In this document: piece by piece, positions 52,856-63,200 of the stretch
Layout: each line of letters begins with the position of its first letter
Position numbering within the stretch: position 1 is the first letter of the stretch
Source of the DNA: CAZFER01 sp964517495
GTDB taxonomy: Bacteria; Hinthialibacterota; Hinthialibacteria; Hinthialibacterales; Hinthialibacteraceae
NCBI GenBank assembly: GCA_964517495.1
Contig: CAZFER010000026.1
Span: forward strand, 1 to 64,000
Length of the DNA stretch: 64,000 nucleotides
Direction: 5' to 3'
Position numbers and translations under genes: made by a program
The notes under the pieces: generated by a model
What the model saw: only the letters and a program-made list of their open reading frames with translations
Told to the model about the DNA's origin: nothing
Database searches by the model: none

Positions 52856-54214
52856 TTATGCGTGATGGGCTTGAATTAGACAAGGGATAGGAATGACCGA
52901 TTCAAGAGATTGGGTTAAATTTTGGGTGGTGTAATCCCCTTTTCGTATAATCGTGGCTCCCTGATTTTCCAATAATTCGACGTCCCTGGGGGACAAATCT
53001 TTTCCGGTTATGACTACAATTTTTACTTTCTCTCCCCATAGTTCGCGGCAATATTGCACCACTCTTTCACCATTAATCTGGGGCATTAATAAATCAACAA
53101 GCAGATAATCGGGACAGGATTGGGCAAGATTGATCATTGCATGCATGCCGCTGTACGCTTTGATCACCCGATAGTGCCCCCGATTTTCAAGAAATTCTGT
53201 CAAAATCTCTACAGTATAAGGATCATCATCCACAATTAATACGCTTTGATTGGCGTTAAATGCAATGGATTCAGTCTGTTTATCGTCAGAGTCTTTATTG
53301 ATAGTTAACGGAATTGAGGAATCTCCCTTTAATTCAGCCTGTTCATCACGTTTCTTCTCCTGGTGGGATAAATCAGGAATTGATAAAAAGAATGTAGAAC
53401 CTTGATTTGGTTGACTTTGCAATTCGATCTGAATGTGCAAAAGGTCCGCTAATTTTCTGACAATGGCTAGCCCAAGGCCAGCCCCTTGATGCCTTCGGGA
53501 CAAATACGCTTCTCCCTGTCGGAAAAGTTCAAATATTTGCTCACGTTTCTCTTCTTCAATACCGGGGCCTGTGTCAGAAATAGTGATCTGCCCACCATTC
53601 TCATCCGCTTGAATATCAATCTTTACCTTACCTTCGTAGGTGAATTTTAATGCATTGGAAATAAGCTGGCGGATTAATTCACGTAATTTGGATGCATCTG
53701 TTTCGACTTCCACCCCTTTGAATGGATGAGTAAGTTCAATCCCAATTCCCTTTTCCTCAGCCACGGCATGATAATCTTCCAGTATTTCCTTTACCAACGT
53801 TACCAAATCCGCTTTTTCATGAAATACTGAAATCATCCCCGCTTCCAGCCGCGAAAGATCAAGTAATTGATTTATAAGGGTTAAAAGCCGTGTGGCATTG
53901 CGGTCAACACGTTGAATGGCTCGAATCTGCTTCTCGTTCAAACCACCATAAACACCTTCTTCAAGTAATGAATTATATCCAATGATGGAATTAAGGGGGG
54001 TTCTGAGCTCATGAGAAATGGTGGCAAGAAATTCAATACGGAGTTGTTCAGCCTCTTTTAATCGGTCATACTTGTCTGAAATTTCTGCGGCGCGCTTTTC
54101 CGCTTCCGCCAATAATGACTGGCAATCCATTGAATTAACGAGAAATTGGGCATGATCGATGTTTCCCGCTAATACAGACTCTTTTAATTGATTAAAAAGA
54201 TTAACAGCATCCAT
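52856..54214 (-). CDS. soluble hybrid histidine kinase with C-terminal receiver
   Basis: A 452-residue cytoplasmic kinase without membrane helices. A short helical N-terminus leads into the H-box with H68 (FLATISHELRTPLNSIIGY). The HATPase domain has QLISNALKFTYEGKV, ISDTGPGI and HQGAGLGLAIVRK (about 180-275). A linker of about 40 polar residues precedes the receiver, with D374 (DYLLVDLLMPQ). It has no PAS or GAF sensor, so input must come from a partner protein or the first 50 residues. Confidence 0.92.
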   Translation of the reverse strand: MDAVNLFNQLKESVLAGNIDHAQFLVNSMDCQSLLAEAEKRAAEISDKYDRLKEAEQLRIEFLATISHELRTPLNSIIGYNSLLEEGVYGGLNEKQIRAIQRVDRNATRLLTLINQLLDLSRLEAGMISVFHEKADLVTLVKEILEDYHAVAEEKGIGIELTHPFKGVEVETDASKLRELIRQLISNALKFTYEGKVKIDIQADENGGQITISDTGPGIEEEKREQIFELFRQGEAYLSRRHQGAGLGLAIVRKLADLLHIQIELQSQPNQGSTFFLSIPDLSHQEKKRDEQAELKGDSSIPLTINKDSDDKQTESIAFNANQSVLIVDDDPYTVEILTEFLENRGHYRVIKAYSGMHAMINLAQSCPDYLLVDLLMPQINGERVVQYCRELWGEKVKIVVITGKDLSPRDVELLENQGATIIRKGDYTTQNLTQSLESVIPIPCLIQAHHA

Positions 54215-54354
54215 AATGAGTTCAATTTAATAAAAATACCAATAGATTCATTCTATTATTTTCAGTATATCCTCTTCTCGCATCGAATCAAAAGCAATGA
54301 TAATAAAATCATTCATGGAATCCAAGTCATAGACCTTTCACAGGATAGAATAAT

Positions 54355-56634
54355 TCAAGAAGGACGGCGGAATTCAAAGTAATCAAATGCACTTTTGATT
54401 TCATTTTTCATATTTTTGTAATCACGAAGCTGCAAATCGGGATCCTGTTCATAGATTTTCAGTGAGAATTCATGGGCTTGTTGCAAGATATGGTTATCAT
54501 GAGCAGGATCAGCCAAGCGAAATTTAAGATGACCACTCTGGCGTCTTCCAAATTGATCTCCTGGTCCCCGGAATTCGAGATCCTTATCCGCGATTTCGAA
54601 TCCATCCCGGGTTTTTTCCATCACTTTCATTCGCTCTTTCGCCGTAATTGAAATCTTTTTCGAGGTAACTAATATACAATATGATTTCAAACGTCCTCGT
54701 CCAACCCTTCCCCGCAATTGATGCAATTGAGCCAAGCCAAATCGATCCGCTCCCAAAATGACCATAATGGTGGCATTGGGAAGATCCACTCCAACCTCAA
54801 TCACGGTGGTGGCGACAACAATATCCACCTCTCCCCTGCGGAGTTTATCCATCAGCTCATTTTTCAACTCTGATCCATGCTTCCCATGAAGCAAAACTAT
54901 CCTGCGATGAGGTAAAAATTCTTTCACAAGCCGCTCAAAGGCCTGTTCAGTTGATGGGAGATGGGGTGAATTCTCTGACGGTTCGATTATTGGGCATACA
55001 ACATAAGCTTGTTCTCCACGCTCTATCGCTTCATCCACAAACTGCCACACTTTATCTTCTTTATCCCATTGGGTCCAACGGGTTTTGAGAGGAGGGCGGT
55101 TTGGAGGTAGCGAGGCAATAACCGAGACATCCATATCTCCAAATAGGGTGAGGGACAATGTACGAGGAATAGGGGTTGCCGTTGCGACCAACAGGTCGGG
55201 ATAAAGGCCTTTGTCAATTAATTTCTGGCGTTGATCAACACCAAATTTGTGTTGTTCATCGACAACCACCAGTCCTAAATTGGCAAACCGGACCTGTTCC
55301 TGAAAAAGGGCATGGGTTCCGATAATAAATGATGCCTGTCCACTAGCTATGGCTTCTAATGCTTCTTTACGTTCTTTCGTCTTGGCACTTCCTGTCAATA
55401 TAACTGTTGTTAAATGAGGCATTTGCTGGGTATATTCCCTGAGCGAGGCAAGATGTTGTTGAGCCAACAATTCAGTGGGAGCCATCATTGCGGCTTGCCG
55501 TCCGCCAGCCGCTGCCAGCATCATGGCATAAAAAGAAACCACCGTTTTTCCGGAACCGACATCTCCCTGCAACAGGCGATTCATAGGAGTGCTTGAAACC
55601 ATATCTTTTTCAATTTCACGGCACACTTTCTTTTGATCATTCGTCATCGAAAAAGGTAACTGTTTAATAAACAGTGCTGGCAAAGCAAGGGGATCATTCG
55701 CCGGCAAATCTCCTGCATGCTCTTCCCACGGCTCCGGTTTTGGGGCTGGATGGTCAATCCCCGTTTGCTTTTCAACATGACCTTTAAACCGGCGAAGTAT
55801 AAACTGATGAAGGAAAAATTCTTCGAACACCAATCGCTGGCGTGCTTTTTCCCATATTGAATTTGGTTCACCCGCGGCTATTCGTAATGCAAATGATTCA
55901 TCTGACTTATTATCCTGTTCAAAAAGTTCTCCTTGTAAGTCAATTGTATCAGATGGTGCCCCCTCATGCGGTTTGGGAAAATGAAGGATTCGAAACGCTT
56001 CAAATCGTTGTGGAAAGCTGTACTCCTCCAGTATGGTCTGTGGAAATATTTCCCAACACTGGCTCGCAAAACGCTCAAATGCTTTTTGCACAATCAAACG
56101 CATTACTCCCTGCGTTAATCCCTCACTGAGAGAATAAATGGGAACAATTCCACTGCCACTCCCTTGTTCTGCATCCACAACTTGAAACTTTGGTGATGAC
56201 ATTTGAATCATGCCATCATATAAATCAACTTTACCATGAAGAATTAATCGTGTTCCTTCATGAATTTTGTCCATCAAAAAAGGTTGGTTGAACCATATCG
56301 CCAATAATGCTCCAGAACGATCCTGGATCTGAGCCTGTAAAATATAACGCACTTTGCTTTTGAACTTTGGGGTTCTTTCTTTCAAGGAGGTTACCGTTCC
56401 CAGGACAGAAACGGTTTGGCCGGATCGAAGATGTGCGATGGGTACCACATTGTGGTAATCTTCGTATCCTCTAGGCAAGTGCCAAAACAAATCACGGACT
56501 GTTTCAATATTTAATTTCTTTAAAACCCCCGCCCTGCCTGGTCCGACACCAGGGCAAAACTGAATTGGAGTATCCAATCCGTCTGAGGTTTTCGTTTCGT
56601 TTTTCATTTGAGAAGTTGAATCCAAAATGTTCAT
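54355..56634 (-). CDS. recG: ATP-dependent DNA helicase RecG
   Basis: A 759-residue branch-migration helicase acting on stalled replication forks. The N-terminal OB wedge domain contains LFWHLPRGYEDY and SVLGTVTSLKERTPKF. Walker A GDVGSGKT starts at 357, the DEQH box begins at D459, and helicase motifs DLLVATATPIPRTLSLTLFG and TTVIEVGVDLPNATIM follow. The TRG-type C-terminal motif reads GFEIADKDLEFRGPGDQFG. The length is somewhat above the usual 690-700 because of inserts around 235-330. It is divergent from the flagellar operon. Confidence 0.96.
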   Translation of the reverse strand: MNILDSTSQMKNETKTSDGLDTPIQFCPGVGPGRAGVLKKLNIETVRDLFWHLPRGYEDYHNVVPIAHLRSGQTVSVLGTVTSLKERTPKFKSKVRYILQAQIQDRSGALLAIWFNQPFLMDKIHEGTRLILHGKVDLYDGMIQMSSPKFQVVDAEQGSGSGIVPIYSLSEGLTQGVMRLIVQKAFERFASQCWEIFPQTILEEYSFPQRFEAFRILHFPKPHEGAPSDTIDLQGELFEQDNKSDESFALRIAAGEPNSIWEKARQRLVFEEFFLHQFILRRFKGHVEKQTGIDHPAPKPEPWEEHAGDLPANDPLALPALFIKQLPFSMTNDQKKVCREIEKDMVSSTPMNRLLQGDVGSGKTVVSFYAMMLAAAGGRQAAMMAPTELLAQQHLASLREYTQQMPHLTTVILTGSAKTKERKEALEAIASGQASFIIGTHALFQEQVRFANLGLVVVDEQHKFGVDQRQKLIDKGLYPDLLVATATPIPRTLSLTLFGDMDVSVIASLPPNRPPLKTRWTQWDKEDKVWQFVDEAIERGEQAYVVCPIIEPSENSPHLPSTEQAFERLVKEFLPHRRIVLLHGKHGSELKNELMDKLRRGEVDIVVATTVIEVGVDLPNATIMVILGADRFGLAQLHQLRGRVGRGRLKSYCILVTSKKISITAKERMKVMEKTRDGFEIADKDLEFRGPGDQFGRRQSGHLKFRLADPAHDNHILQQAHEFSLKIYEQDPDLQLRDYKNMKNEIKSAFDYFEFRRPS

Positions 56635-56892
56635 AACAATAAAATATATATGATTTTATAATGCCTCGGTAATATCACGCTTGTATCACATTAGTTTGAA
56701 ATAACAGCCTTTCTATTTATTTATAGCATATTATTAAGAATGATGTGATACACATACTACCCAAAAGTCCATACCAACACGGCAAGTTTTGCCCCTTTCA
56801 GTCAATTTATGAGGAATCCATATCGGCCATTTTGAGTCAAACTTTAGTCTTTTTTTGAGGAATTTTAAACATTTGCGGAGAATTTTGATCTT

Positions 56893-56908
56893 TGGCACCT
56901 GCTTTGCA
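56893..56908 (+). promoter_or_regulatory. sigma-54 (-24/-12) promoter of the hook operon
   Basis: TGGCAC (56893-56898) and TTGCA (56904-56908) are separated by 5 nt, matching the TGGCAC-N5-TTGCW consensus exactly, with GG and GC at the required spacing. It lies 85 nt upstream of the FliK start in an otherwise empty 358-bp divergent region. Sigma-54 control of hook genes is known in several bacterial phyla. Confidence 0.85.
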
Positions 56909-56992
56909 TGAATCTAAAGCATATTTTGGTGGATATTAAATTAAGAATTCTATTGTGAAAGGGCATGGTTTTCCTAAACCACGGATGGTAAG

Positions 56993-58963
56993 ATGGGAAA
57001 AGCCTTTCTTGTGCCAGATTTATTGATACAAAAAACAGCCTCGTTGGAAACGGGGAGTGTTACCAAAAACGCAAAGGCGAAAGCTGTAGATGGCGCCAAA
57101 TTTGACGCTATCTTCCAGAAACTATTAAATCCCTCCAAATCAAAAGAAGCCAAAGAATCAGCACTCTCTCTAATCGATCGATTGAATAATCAATTTTCAT
57201 TAAAAAATATTAAGGATAAACTTGACCTCACAATTGAGCAAAAAGATGGAGAAACAAAAGATTCAGAGGTTTCTATTTTAGATCAAATCAATATTCAACT
57301 TAAAATTGAAATGGACAGTGATAAAACAGAGGAAAAGATAACACAATTTATATCTCACCCTGAAAAAGATATGATCACTGGGAACGAGAAGGCCAGCCTG
57401 GAAGCGGGGGATCAACAATTAATATCTTTACCTAAAGAAAGTTTGAGCATTTCCAAAGATGGGAAAATTCAGATTAATGAAGATCAATTACCAGCATCTC
57501 TTAAATCCTTAATTGAAAAAGCTGGCTCAATAGAAATTAAAATCAATCATACACCTAATGAAAAAGAACCTTCTGTTAAAATTGATAATCAATCAATACT
57601 AAAGAATTCAGAAGATAAAGTTCCCAAGCAAGAAGAAATTCAATTTCCAGTAAAATCAGATAATCCCAAGCCTGAAATGAAGGAAGCAAAAATCTCAAAA
57701 GAAAACATTCACTCTGTGTTGGTCTCGGATAATAAGCCATACAACGTTGAAACCGAACAAAAAACAACCCATGCCAAGATAACACCCAATAAAGAAAATG
57801 AGATGTCCACTCCACAAAAATCTATCTTCGAAGCGAAAAAGGAATTACAAAAATCCCTCGTTCATGAGGGAAAAATAACTCCAACAAATACCTTCGAGAA
57901 TAAAATTGCGAAGTTGGAAAAAGAGATTCAAGAAAAATTGGATAAACCAACAATCGAAGGCAAGGAATCAAAAATTACCGAAAAACCGTCAGGTGAAAAT
58001 ACGAAGAATAATTCCCATGACAAAGAACAGGATCAACCTTCTTTAAAAAAGCAGATTATTTCCATGATGGATAAAAGACAATCTGAACCTGAGGTAAATC
58101 AAAAAGGGAAAGATACGAATCCCAAGTTCCTCAATTCTTTATCAAAGGCAGACGATTCTGAAACTAAAAATGTAAATAAAGAAACAAATTCCAGGATAAA
58201 TCAATCTACCATAAAATCAGAAGAATCAACAACCAGGCACTCCGATCAGAATCAAAAATCATCCGATAAAAATCCTGAAAAGAGCATGGAAGGAACCAAA
58301 CAGCAGTTCAAGCAACAAATGGAACGTACCATCATTGAAAACTGGAGTGAAAGCCAAACAGCCTCCACCAGTTCCAAACCTGTTTCGGCAGAAGCAAATT
58401 CTTCTGCCAGTCATCAAACCTCTCAATCAGGTACATCAACTCAAACAACGTCCATGAGCCAGGGAAGTTCAGAAACTACTCAAACTTCCATGTCGAAATC
58501 ATTTAGTGAGCAGATCGCTAAACTTCAGGAATCAGTCAATCAACAAATCGTTAAATCCGTTCAGGGTTCAGTCGGTTCAGAGCGAAGCCATATCCGATTG
58601 CAGTTGGAACCACAACATTTGGGCAAAGTCCATATTCAAATGAAGATCGAAAATGGAATGTTAACCGCTCAATTAACCGCGATAAAAACTCAAACCCGCA
58701 CCATGCTGGAACAAAACCTGAACCAGTTAAAAACATCGTTTGAAGATCAAGGGATAAAAGTGGATCGCCTGGTGGTCACCCGGGAAACCTCAGAAAGCCG
58801 AAGCCAGGATCAAGGCAAAGACGAGGCGCATGATCGCTCATCACGTTCAAAACAAGATGCAGGAGGCCGTTCAGGGAACCAACAAGGTGAATCAAATAGA
58901 CGTCAATATAATCCTCATTTCAATTGGCAAGATATTTTGAATGAGAAAACCTATTTAGCATAA
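56993..58963 (+). CDS. fliK: flagellar hook-length control protein FliK
   Basis: A 656-residue protein that measures hook length and switches export specificity. Residues 1-500 are low-complexity, rich in Lys, Glu, Ser, Asn and Gln, typical of the secreted FliK ruler. The C-terminal Flg_hook domain (about 535-600) has HIRLQLEPQHLGKVHIQMKI and LNQLKTSFEDQGIKVDRLVV. The tail is His/Ser/Gln-rich. Position before flgD and behind a sigma-54 promoter supports the call. The start has only a weak upstream site. Confidence 0.9.
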   Translation: MGKAFLVPDLLIQKTASLETGSVTKNAKAKAVDGAKFDAIFQKLLNPSKSKEAKESALSLIDRLNNQFSLKNIKDKLDLTIEQKDGETKDSEVSILDQINIQLKIEMDSDKTEEKITQFISHPEKDMITGNEKASLEAGDQQLISLPKESLSISKDGKIQINEDQLPASLKSLIEKAGSIEIKINHTPNEKEPSVKIDNQSILKNSEDKVPKQEEIQFPVKSDNPKPEMKEAKISKENIHSVLVSDNKPYNVETEQKTTHAKITPNKENEMSTPQKSIFEAKKELQKSLVHEGKITPTNTFENKIAKLEKEIQEKLDKPTIEGKESKITEKPSGENTKNNSHDKEQDQPSLKKQIISMMDKRQSEPEVNQKGKDTNPKFLNSLSKADDSETKNVNKETNSRINQSTIKSEESTTRHSDQNQKSSDKNPEKSMEGTKQQFKQQMERTIIENWSESQTASTSSKPVSAEANSSASHQTSQSGTSTQTTSMSQGSSETTQTSMSKSFSEQIAKLQESVNQQIVKSVQGSVGSERSHIRLQLEPQHLGKVHIQMKIENGMLTAQLTAIKTQTRTMLEQNLNQLKTSFEDQGIKVDRLVVTRETSESRSQDQGKDEAHDRSSRSKQDAGGRSGNQQGESNRRQYNPHFNWQDILNEKTYLA

Positions 58964-58997
58964 ACACAGAGATATCAAGAGATAATTGGAGTTTACC

Positions 58998-59672
58998 ATG
59001 GTTTCATCACCCATTTCGCAAATTCAGGGACAATCCTCAAATCCTGTCACCTCCACTCAATTAGGATCGGATATTGTCAATCGTGAGGATTTTCTTAAAC
59101 TGCTGATCGCTCAGTTGCAAAACCAGGATCCTCTGAATCCAATGGAAAATCAGGAATTCGTTTCTGAATTGGCCACCTTTAGTTCTCTTGAGCAACAAAC
59201 CAACCAAACCAAATTGCTAGAGAAACTGGTGGAAGAGCAGGATTCATCTTCGATTTCACAAGCCCTTGATATGATAGGGAAAAAAGTGTCGTTAGCGGAA
59301 AGCCGTTTCAATTTTACCCCTGGGGATGAAATCGATTTTGATTTTGTCAGTGAACACAGCGGGCCTGTTCAGGTTCAAGTAAGCACTGATTCCGGCCAGG
59401 TCGTCTTTACAGAGAACATGGATTTACCCGGTCCAGGAAAATACACCTATACCTTTGATGGAGAAAACCAGCAAGGTCTAAACTTGCCACCTGGTGTTTA
59501 CAATCTTCGTATCGGTGGAGCGACCGATTCAGAAGGCAATCAGAGTGAACTGCCGGTTTATATGCAAGGTGGTGTGGAAGGGGTTACTTTTTATGATGGA
59601 TCACCGGTCTTGATCGTAAATGGCCAGCCCATGCCACTCTCATCGGTCGAATCAATTTATAACATGGAATAA
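58998..59672 (+). CDS. flgD: flagellar hook capping protein FlgD
   Basis: A 224-residue scaffold for hook assembly. The N-terminal motif SDIVNREDFLKLLIAQLQNQ, then DPLNPMENQEFVSELATFSS, is diagnostic. The FlgD Ig/Tudor-like part follows (VQVSTDSGQVVF, GPGKYTYTFDGENQQG, LPPGVYNLRI). The start is ATG 58998 with GGAG 6 nt upstream. An in-frame TTG 58986 overlaps that site. The gap to fliK is 34 nt. Confidence 0.95.
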   Translation: MVSSPISQIQGQSSNPVTSTQLGSDIVNREDFLKLLIAQLQNQDPLNPMENQEFVSELATFSSLEQQTNQTKLLEKLVEEQDSSSISQALDMIGKKVSLAESRFNFTPGDEIDFDFVSEHSGPVQVQVSTDSGQVVFTENMDLPGPGKYTYTFDGENQQGLNLPPGVYNLRIGGATDSEGNQSELPVYMQGGVEGVTFYDGSPVLIVNGQPMPLSSVESIYNME

Positions 59673-59706
59673 TCGTATATCAAATCATGTTTGATGGAGT
59701 AAAAAA

Positions 59707-60114
59707 ATGAGTGCGTTTAATGTCCCCAGTTCCGGAATGATGAAACCAGGGCATATCATGGATTTTGTCCGTTCTCCTGTTGATTCACCCAATCAATCCA
59801 AATCAATTGGTTCAACATTCGCAGAAATTTTATCGGATAAATTACCTGAAGATTCACCCAACGTGCGATTTTCAATGCACGCCCAAGAACGTATGGCTTT
59901 AAGGAATATCGATGTGAATCAGGATACCATCACTCAGTTGAATGACGCCATGGATATGGCTCAGGAAAAAGGTGCTCATGATTCCGTGGTGATCATGAAG
60001 GATAAAGCGTTTGTTGTGAATGTCGACAAACGAATGGTTGTAACAGCATTTGACAACACCAGTGCGTTTGAGCGAATGTTTACTCAAATCGACAGCGCTG
60101 TTGTTTTGAAATAA
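59707..60114 (+). CDS. TIGR02530 family flagellar operon protein
   Basis: A 135-residue protein of the small family found between flgD and flgE in many flagellar operons. The core VRFSMHAQERMALRNIDVNQ, then MAQEKGAHDSVVIMKDKAFV and VDKRMVVTAFD, is the family signature. It is cytoplasmic and its exact role in hook assembly is unknown. It starts 34 nt after flgD. Confidence 0.9.
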   Translation: MSAFNVPSSGMMKPGHIMDFVRSPVDSPNQSKSIGSTFAEILSDKLPEDSPNVRFSMHAQERMALRNIDVNQDTITQLNDAMDMAQEKGAHDSVVIMKDKAFVVNVDKRMVVTAFDNTSAFERMFTQIDSAVVLK

Positions 60115-60131
60115 TTTGATTTATGACAGCA

Positions 60132-60218
60132 CCCCCAAAAGGGCTGGACCTCAGTGAGGAAGCCCGCAAACCGCGAATCGACTGAAGCGGTTGCATTTAA
60201 TGGATTTACCAAGGATGG
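60132..60218 (+). other. structured leader upstream of flgE
   Basis: The 147-nt gap before flgE can fold into two hairpins. The first has GGGCT (60141-60145) with AGCCC further on and an inner CCTC/GAGG stem. The second has AACCGC pairing with GCGGTT. It does not match the c-di-GMP-I riboswitch consensus I know. It may regulate hook-protein translation or be a fortuitous fold. Confidence 0.45.
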
Positions 60219-60261
60219 AATCCTAAACAATCAGACAGAAGGACAGGGAGGTCATTTCGTC

Positions 60262-63200
60262 ATGACAGTACGCTCATTATTTGTAGGCTTATCAGGCCTT
60301 AATGCCATGGGACATAGCATCGATGTCATTGGTAACAATATATCCAATGTTAACACCACCGGCTTTCGAGGCTCACGAGCCAGTTTCGATGATATTTTTT
60401 ACCAAACACTATTCTCCGGGGTTGGCGCCTCAGGGGAACGAGGTGGAATCAATCCCCAACAAATCGGCTTGGGTGCCAAACTAGGAAGTATCGACACCAT
60501 CTTTACCCAGGGAAGCATGCAAACCACCGGCCGTTTGCTTGATTTGGCGATTGAAGGGAAAGGCTTCTTCGTGACAGAAGGGCGAAATGGTCAAACCTTC
60601 TTAAGCCGGGCAGGCAATTTTTCTTTGGATCAGGAAGGCATGATCGTCGATCCGGGAACGGGTTATCGACTGATGGGCTGGAATGCCAGCGATGAGGGTG
60701 ACCTCAATACCGGAACAACAGCGGAAGCGTTAGCCATTGATTTCAATCGCACATCAAAAGCCAAAGCCACAGAAAACGTCACTGCCGCTGGAAATTTTGA
60801 TGCCCGCATTGGTGAAGAAGATGGGGGCAGCGGCGTATCCAAGGCACTCGCAAGTACATCATTACAAGGCTTGTTTGATAAACATGGGGCACCTTTTGGA
60901 TTGGTCAATGGTGATCAAATTCGCGTTGAAACCGGCTTCTTGAGATATGCCAAACCACCCCAAGATAATCCCAATCCCATTGATTTAACCCAAGTCGAAG
61001 CCATTGAGAATCGAGAAGGAGTAATCATGGAAGTTTCTTCCACCACTACGGTGGAAGATCTTCGGGCTTCACTTCAAGATTTTCTTAATGCAGCCGCCTC
61101 CACGGGTAAACCTGGAACAACAAGTAATGTCACAGTAACTTATGATTCCAATTCGGGGCAATTCCTATTTTCAAATAACGGGAGTGATGATTTTACCGGC
61201 TTAAGACTGGGAATAGCCCCACGGGAAGATTCAACATCTCCTCCGGCTGAAGCCAATCGCCTTATGGGGGAATTATTCGTAACCGAAGGCGATCCCAATT
61301 TTACTAAATCACTCGATATCATGTCTGATTCAGTTGTAAAAACCAACACTATCCGGCGTGCAGATACAGCCAGTCATATCGATGTATTTGATTCGCAAGG
61401 TGTTTCACATACAGTAACATTAGGTCTTGCGGCGGATACATCACGGCCTGCCGTTACAAGTGAAACAGCCTCAGAAACAAATATATCCGAATTAAAAGAT
61501 AGCGAGGGACGCTTTCTGATCCCAGGTGGAATTATTCCAGCTAAAACCACTTTCAGTGAACCGAAAATCGATTCGGACACAAACACCGCTACCTTTACTG
61601 CGACTAAAATTAATAATATTGTCGCGACTCAAGGTCTTTTCACATTTGAAGATGGATCAGGGAATCTGATCGCTTTGCGTTTATCAGATGGACATGTTTC
61701 ATTCAATGGAGAAGCATTTGAAGATCCCACCGGTGCAAACGCTGCCGAATTTACCACAGCAGGCATAAATGTCACAGATTCATTGAATGTCCCGAGTGAC
61801 AATAACCTTGGAGGTTTAATGGGAAATGAAGGTTTTTCTGAAACCACAACACTAGAAGATATTCGCCAGAACATTGAAGATCGCATCAACCAATCGCTGG
61901 ACCAATTAGCCAGTAATGTCGGTAACATTCAGGCCGCCACCACCAACCTCGCCATTGGGAGCGCCTCTGAATTCTCAGCTCCAGCAAGCGTTCCGCAAAT
62001 TCAAGTCAACATCACCCCGGAAGGAACCTTAACCTTTTCTGCCTCAGGTGGCAGTTTGGGGGCACCTGTTTCGGAAGATGAAACCATCAATCAATCTTTA
62101 ATTGCTAATGCTGGAGGAGAAGATCAACTCGGATTAATGCTCGATCTCGCTGCCAAAACCCGTTCAGTTCGAGTAAGCACGGTGGATCAACAGGGCAACG
62201 AACTTTTCCCAGACAATCAAGTTGATAGAGACACAACCGATGGTGGCAGGATAACGGGTTTTGTGAAAACACTCGATCCGTTTGTTGATGACTTGTTTGC
62301 CGCCGGGAATCCCGCCTTTACAATTGGTAATACCGACTTTGATACAGTTACAGATACTACAGGTGATCCCACCGCTGATCCCCCAACCGGTATTGATGAT
62401 TCCGGTGTGCATCTTGTCTCACTAAATTCAGGTACATTCGGAACAACGACAAATCTAACCGATCAAAATTTTGCCGGAGTAAAAGCGTTCGAACCGGAAA
62501 CCACCGCCATGCGTGCTCTCTTTAACCAACGGGGTTATGGCATCGCCAGGGATGCAGATGGAGATGGTGGATTGGATCGAATTTCCAACATCCCTCACGG
62601 CATTGTAGCTGAACAAGGCGGCAGCGCTTTCCAAACCAACTCAATCCATATCGAAAAATTAACCCAAAACACCGTGAATTATCAAGTGGTGGCTCCCAAT
62701 GACTTTCGTACCGAACCACAAGGTGGAACAGGAGAATTGGTCTTTGATCCCAGCGGTGATTTCGCAAATTATGGAGATACTTCCAATATCCCTCGAATCA
62801 TCTTCGATCCGGATAACGGCGATCCACGCTTCGATGGAGTCAATGAAATTTCATTCGAACTGGATATGAGTGATATAACTTACACCGGTAATAAAAATAC
62901 AGCGGAATTTAAAACCCAGGATGGCCGCATGAGCGGAAACCTGGATGACGTTAGCATTGGGACAGATGGAAAGATATGGGGATCATTCACCAATGGTGAT
63001 GTTCAAACCATGGGGCAAATTGCGATGGGCGATGTCGTGAATCCTGGTGGTTTAACCCAGGAAGGATCATCCTATTTCAAACAAGGCGCCAATTCAGGTG
63101 ATATCCAAATCAGCACGGCGGAAGTGGCAAACAGCACGATTAGCTCAGGTTCTCTGGAACTTTCCAATGTTGACATAGCACGTGAGTTCACCAACCTTAT

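Noticed and set aside
60132..60218. c-di-GMP riboswitch in the flgE leader
   Set aside because: The conserved GGGCAAACC and GACGCAAAGC elements are absent, so it is listed only as a structured leader.
60154..60261. GTG-initiated N-terminal extension of FlgE
   Set aside because: It passes through the leader hairpins, has no family support, and a strong ribosome-binding site precedes ATG 60262.
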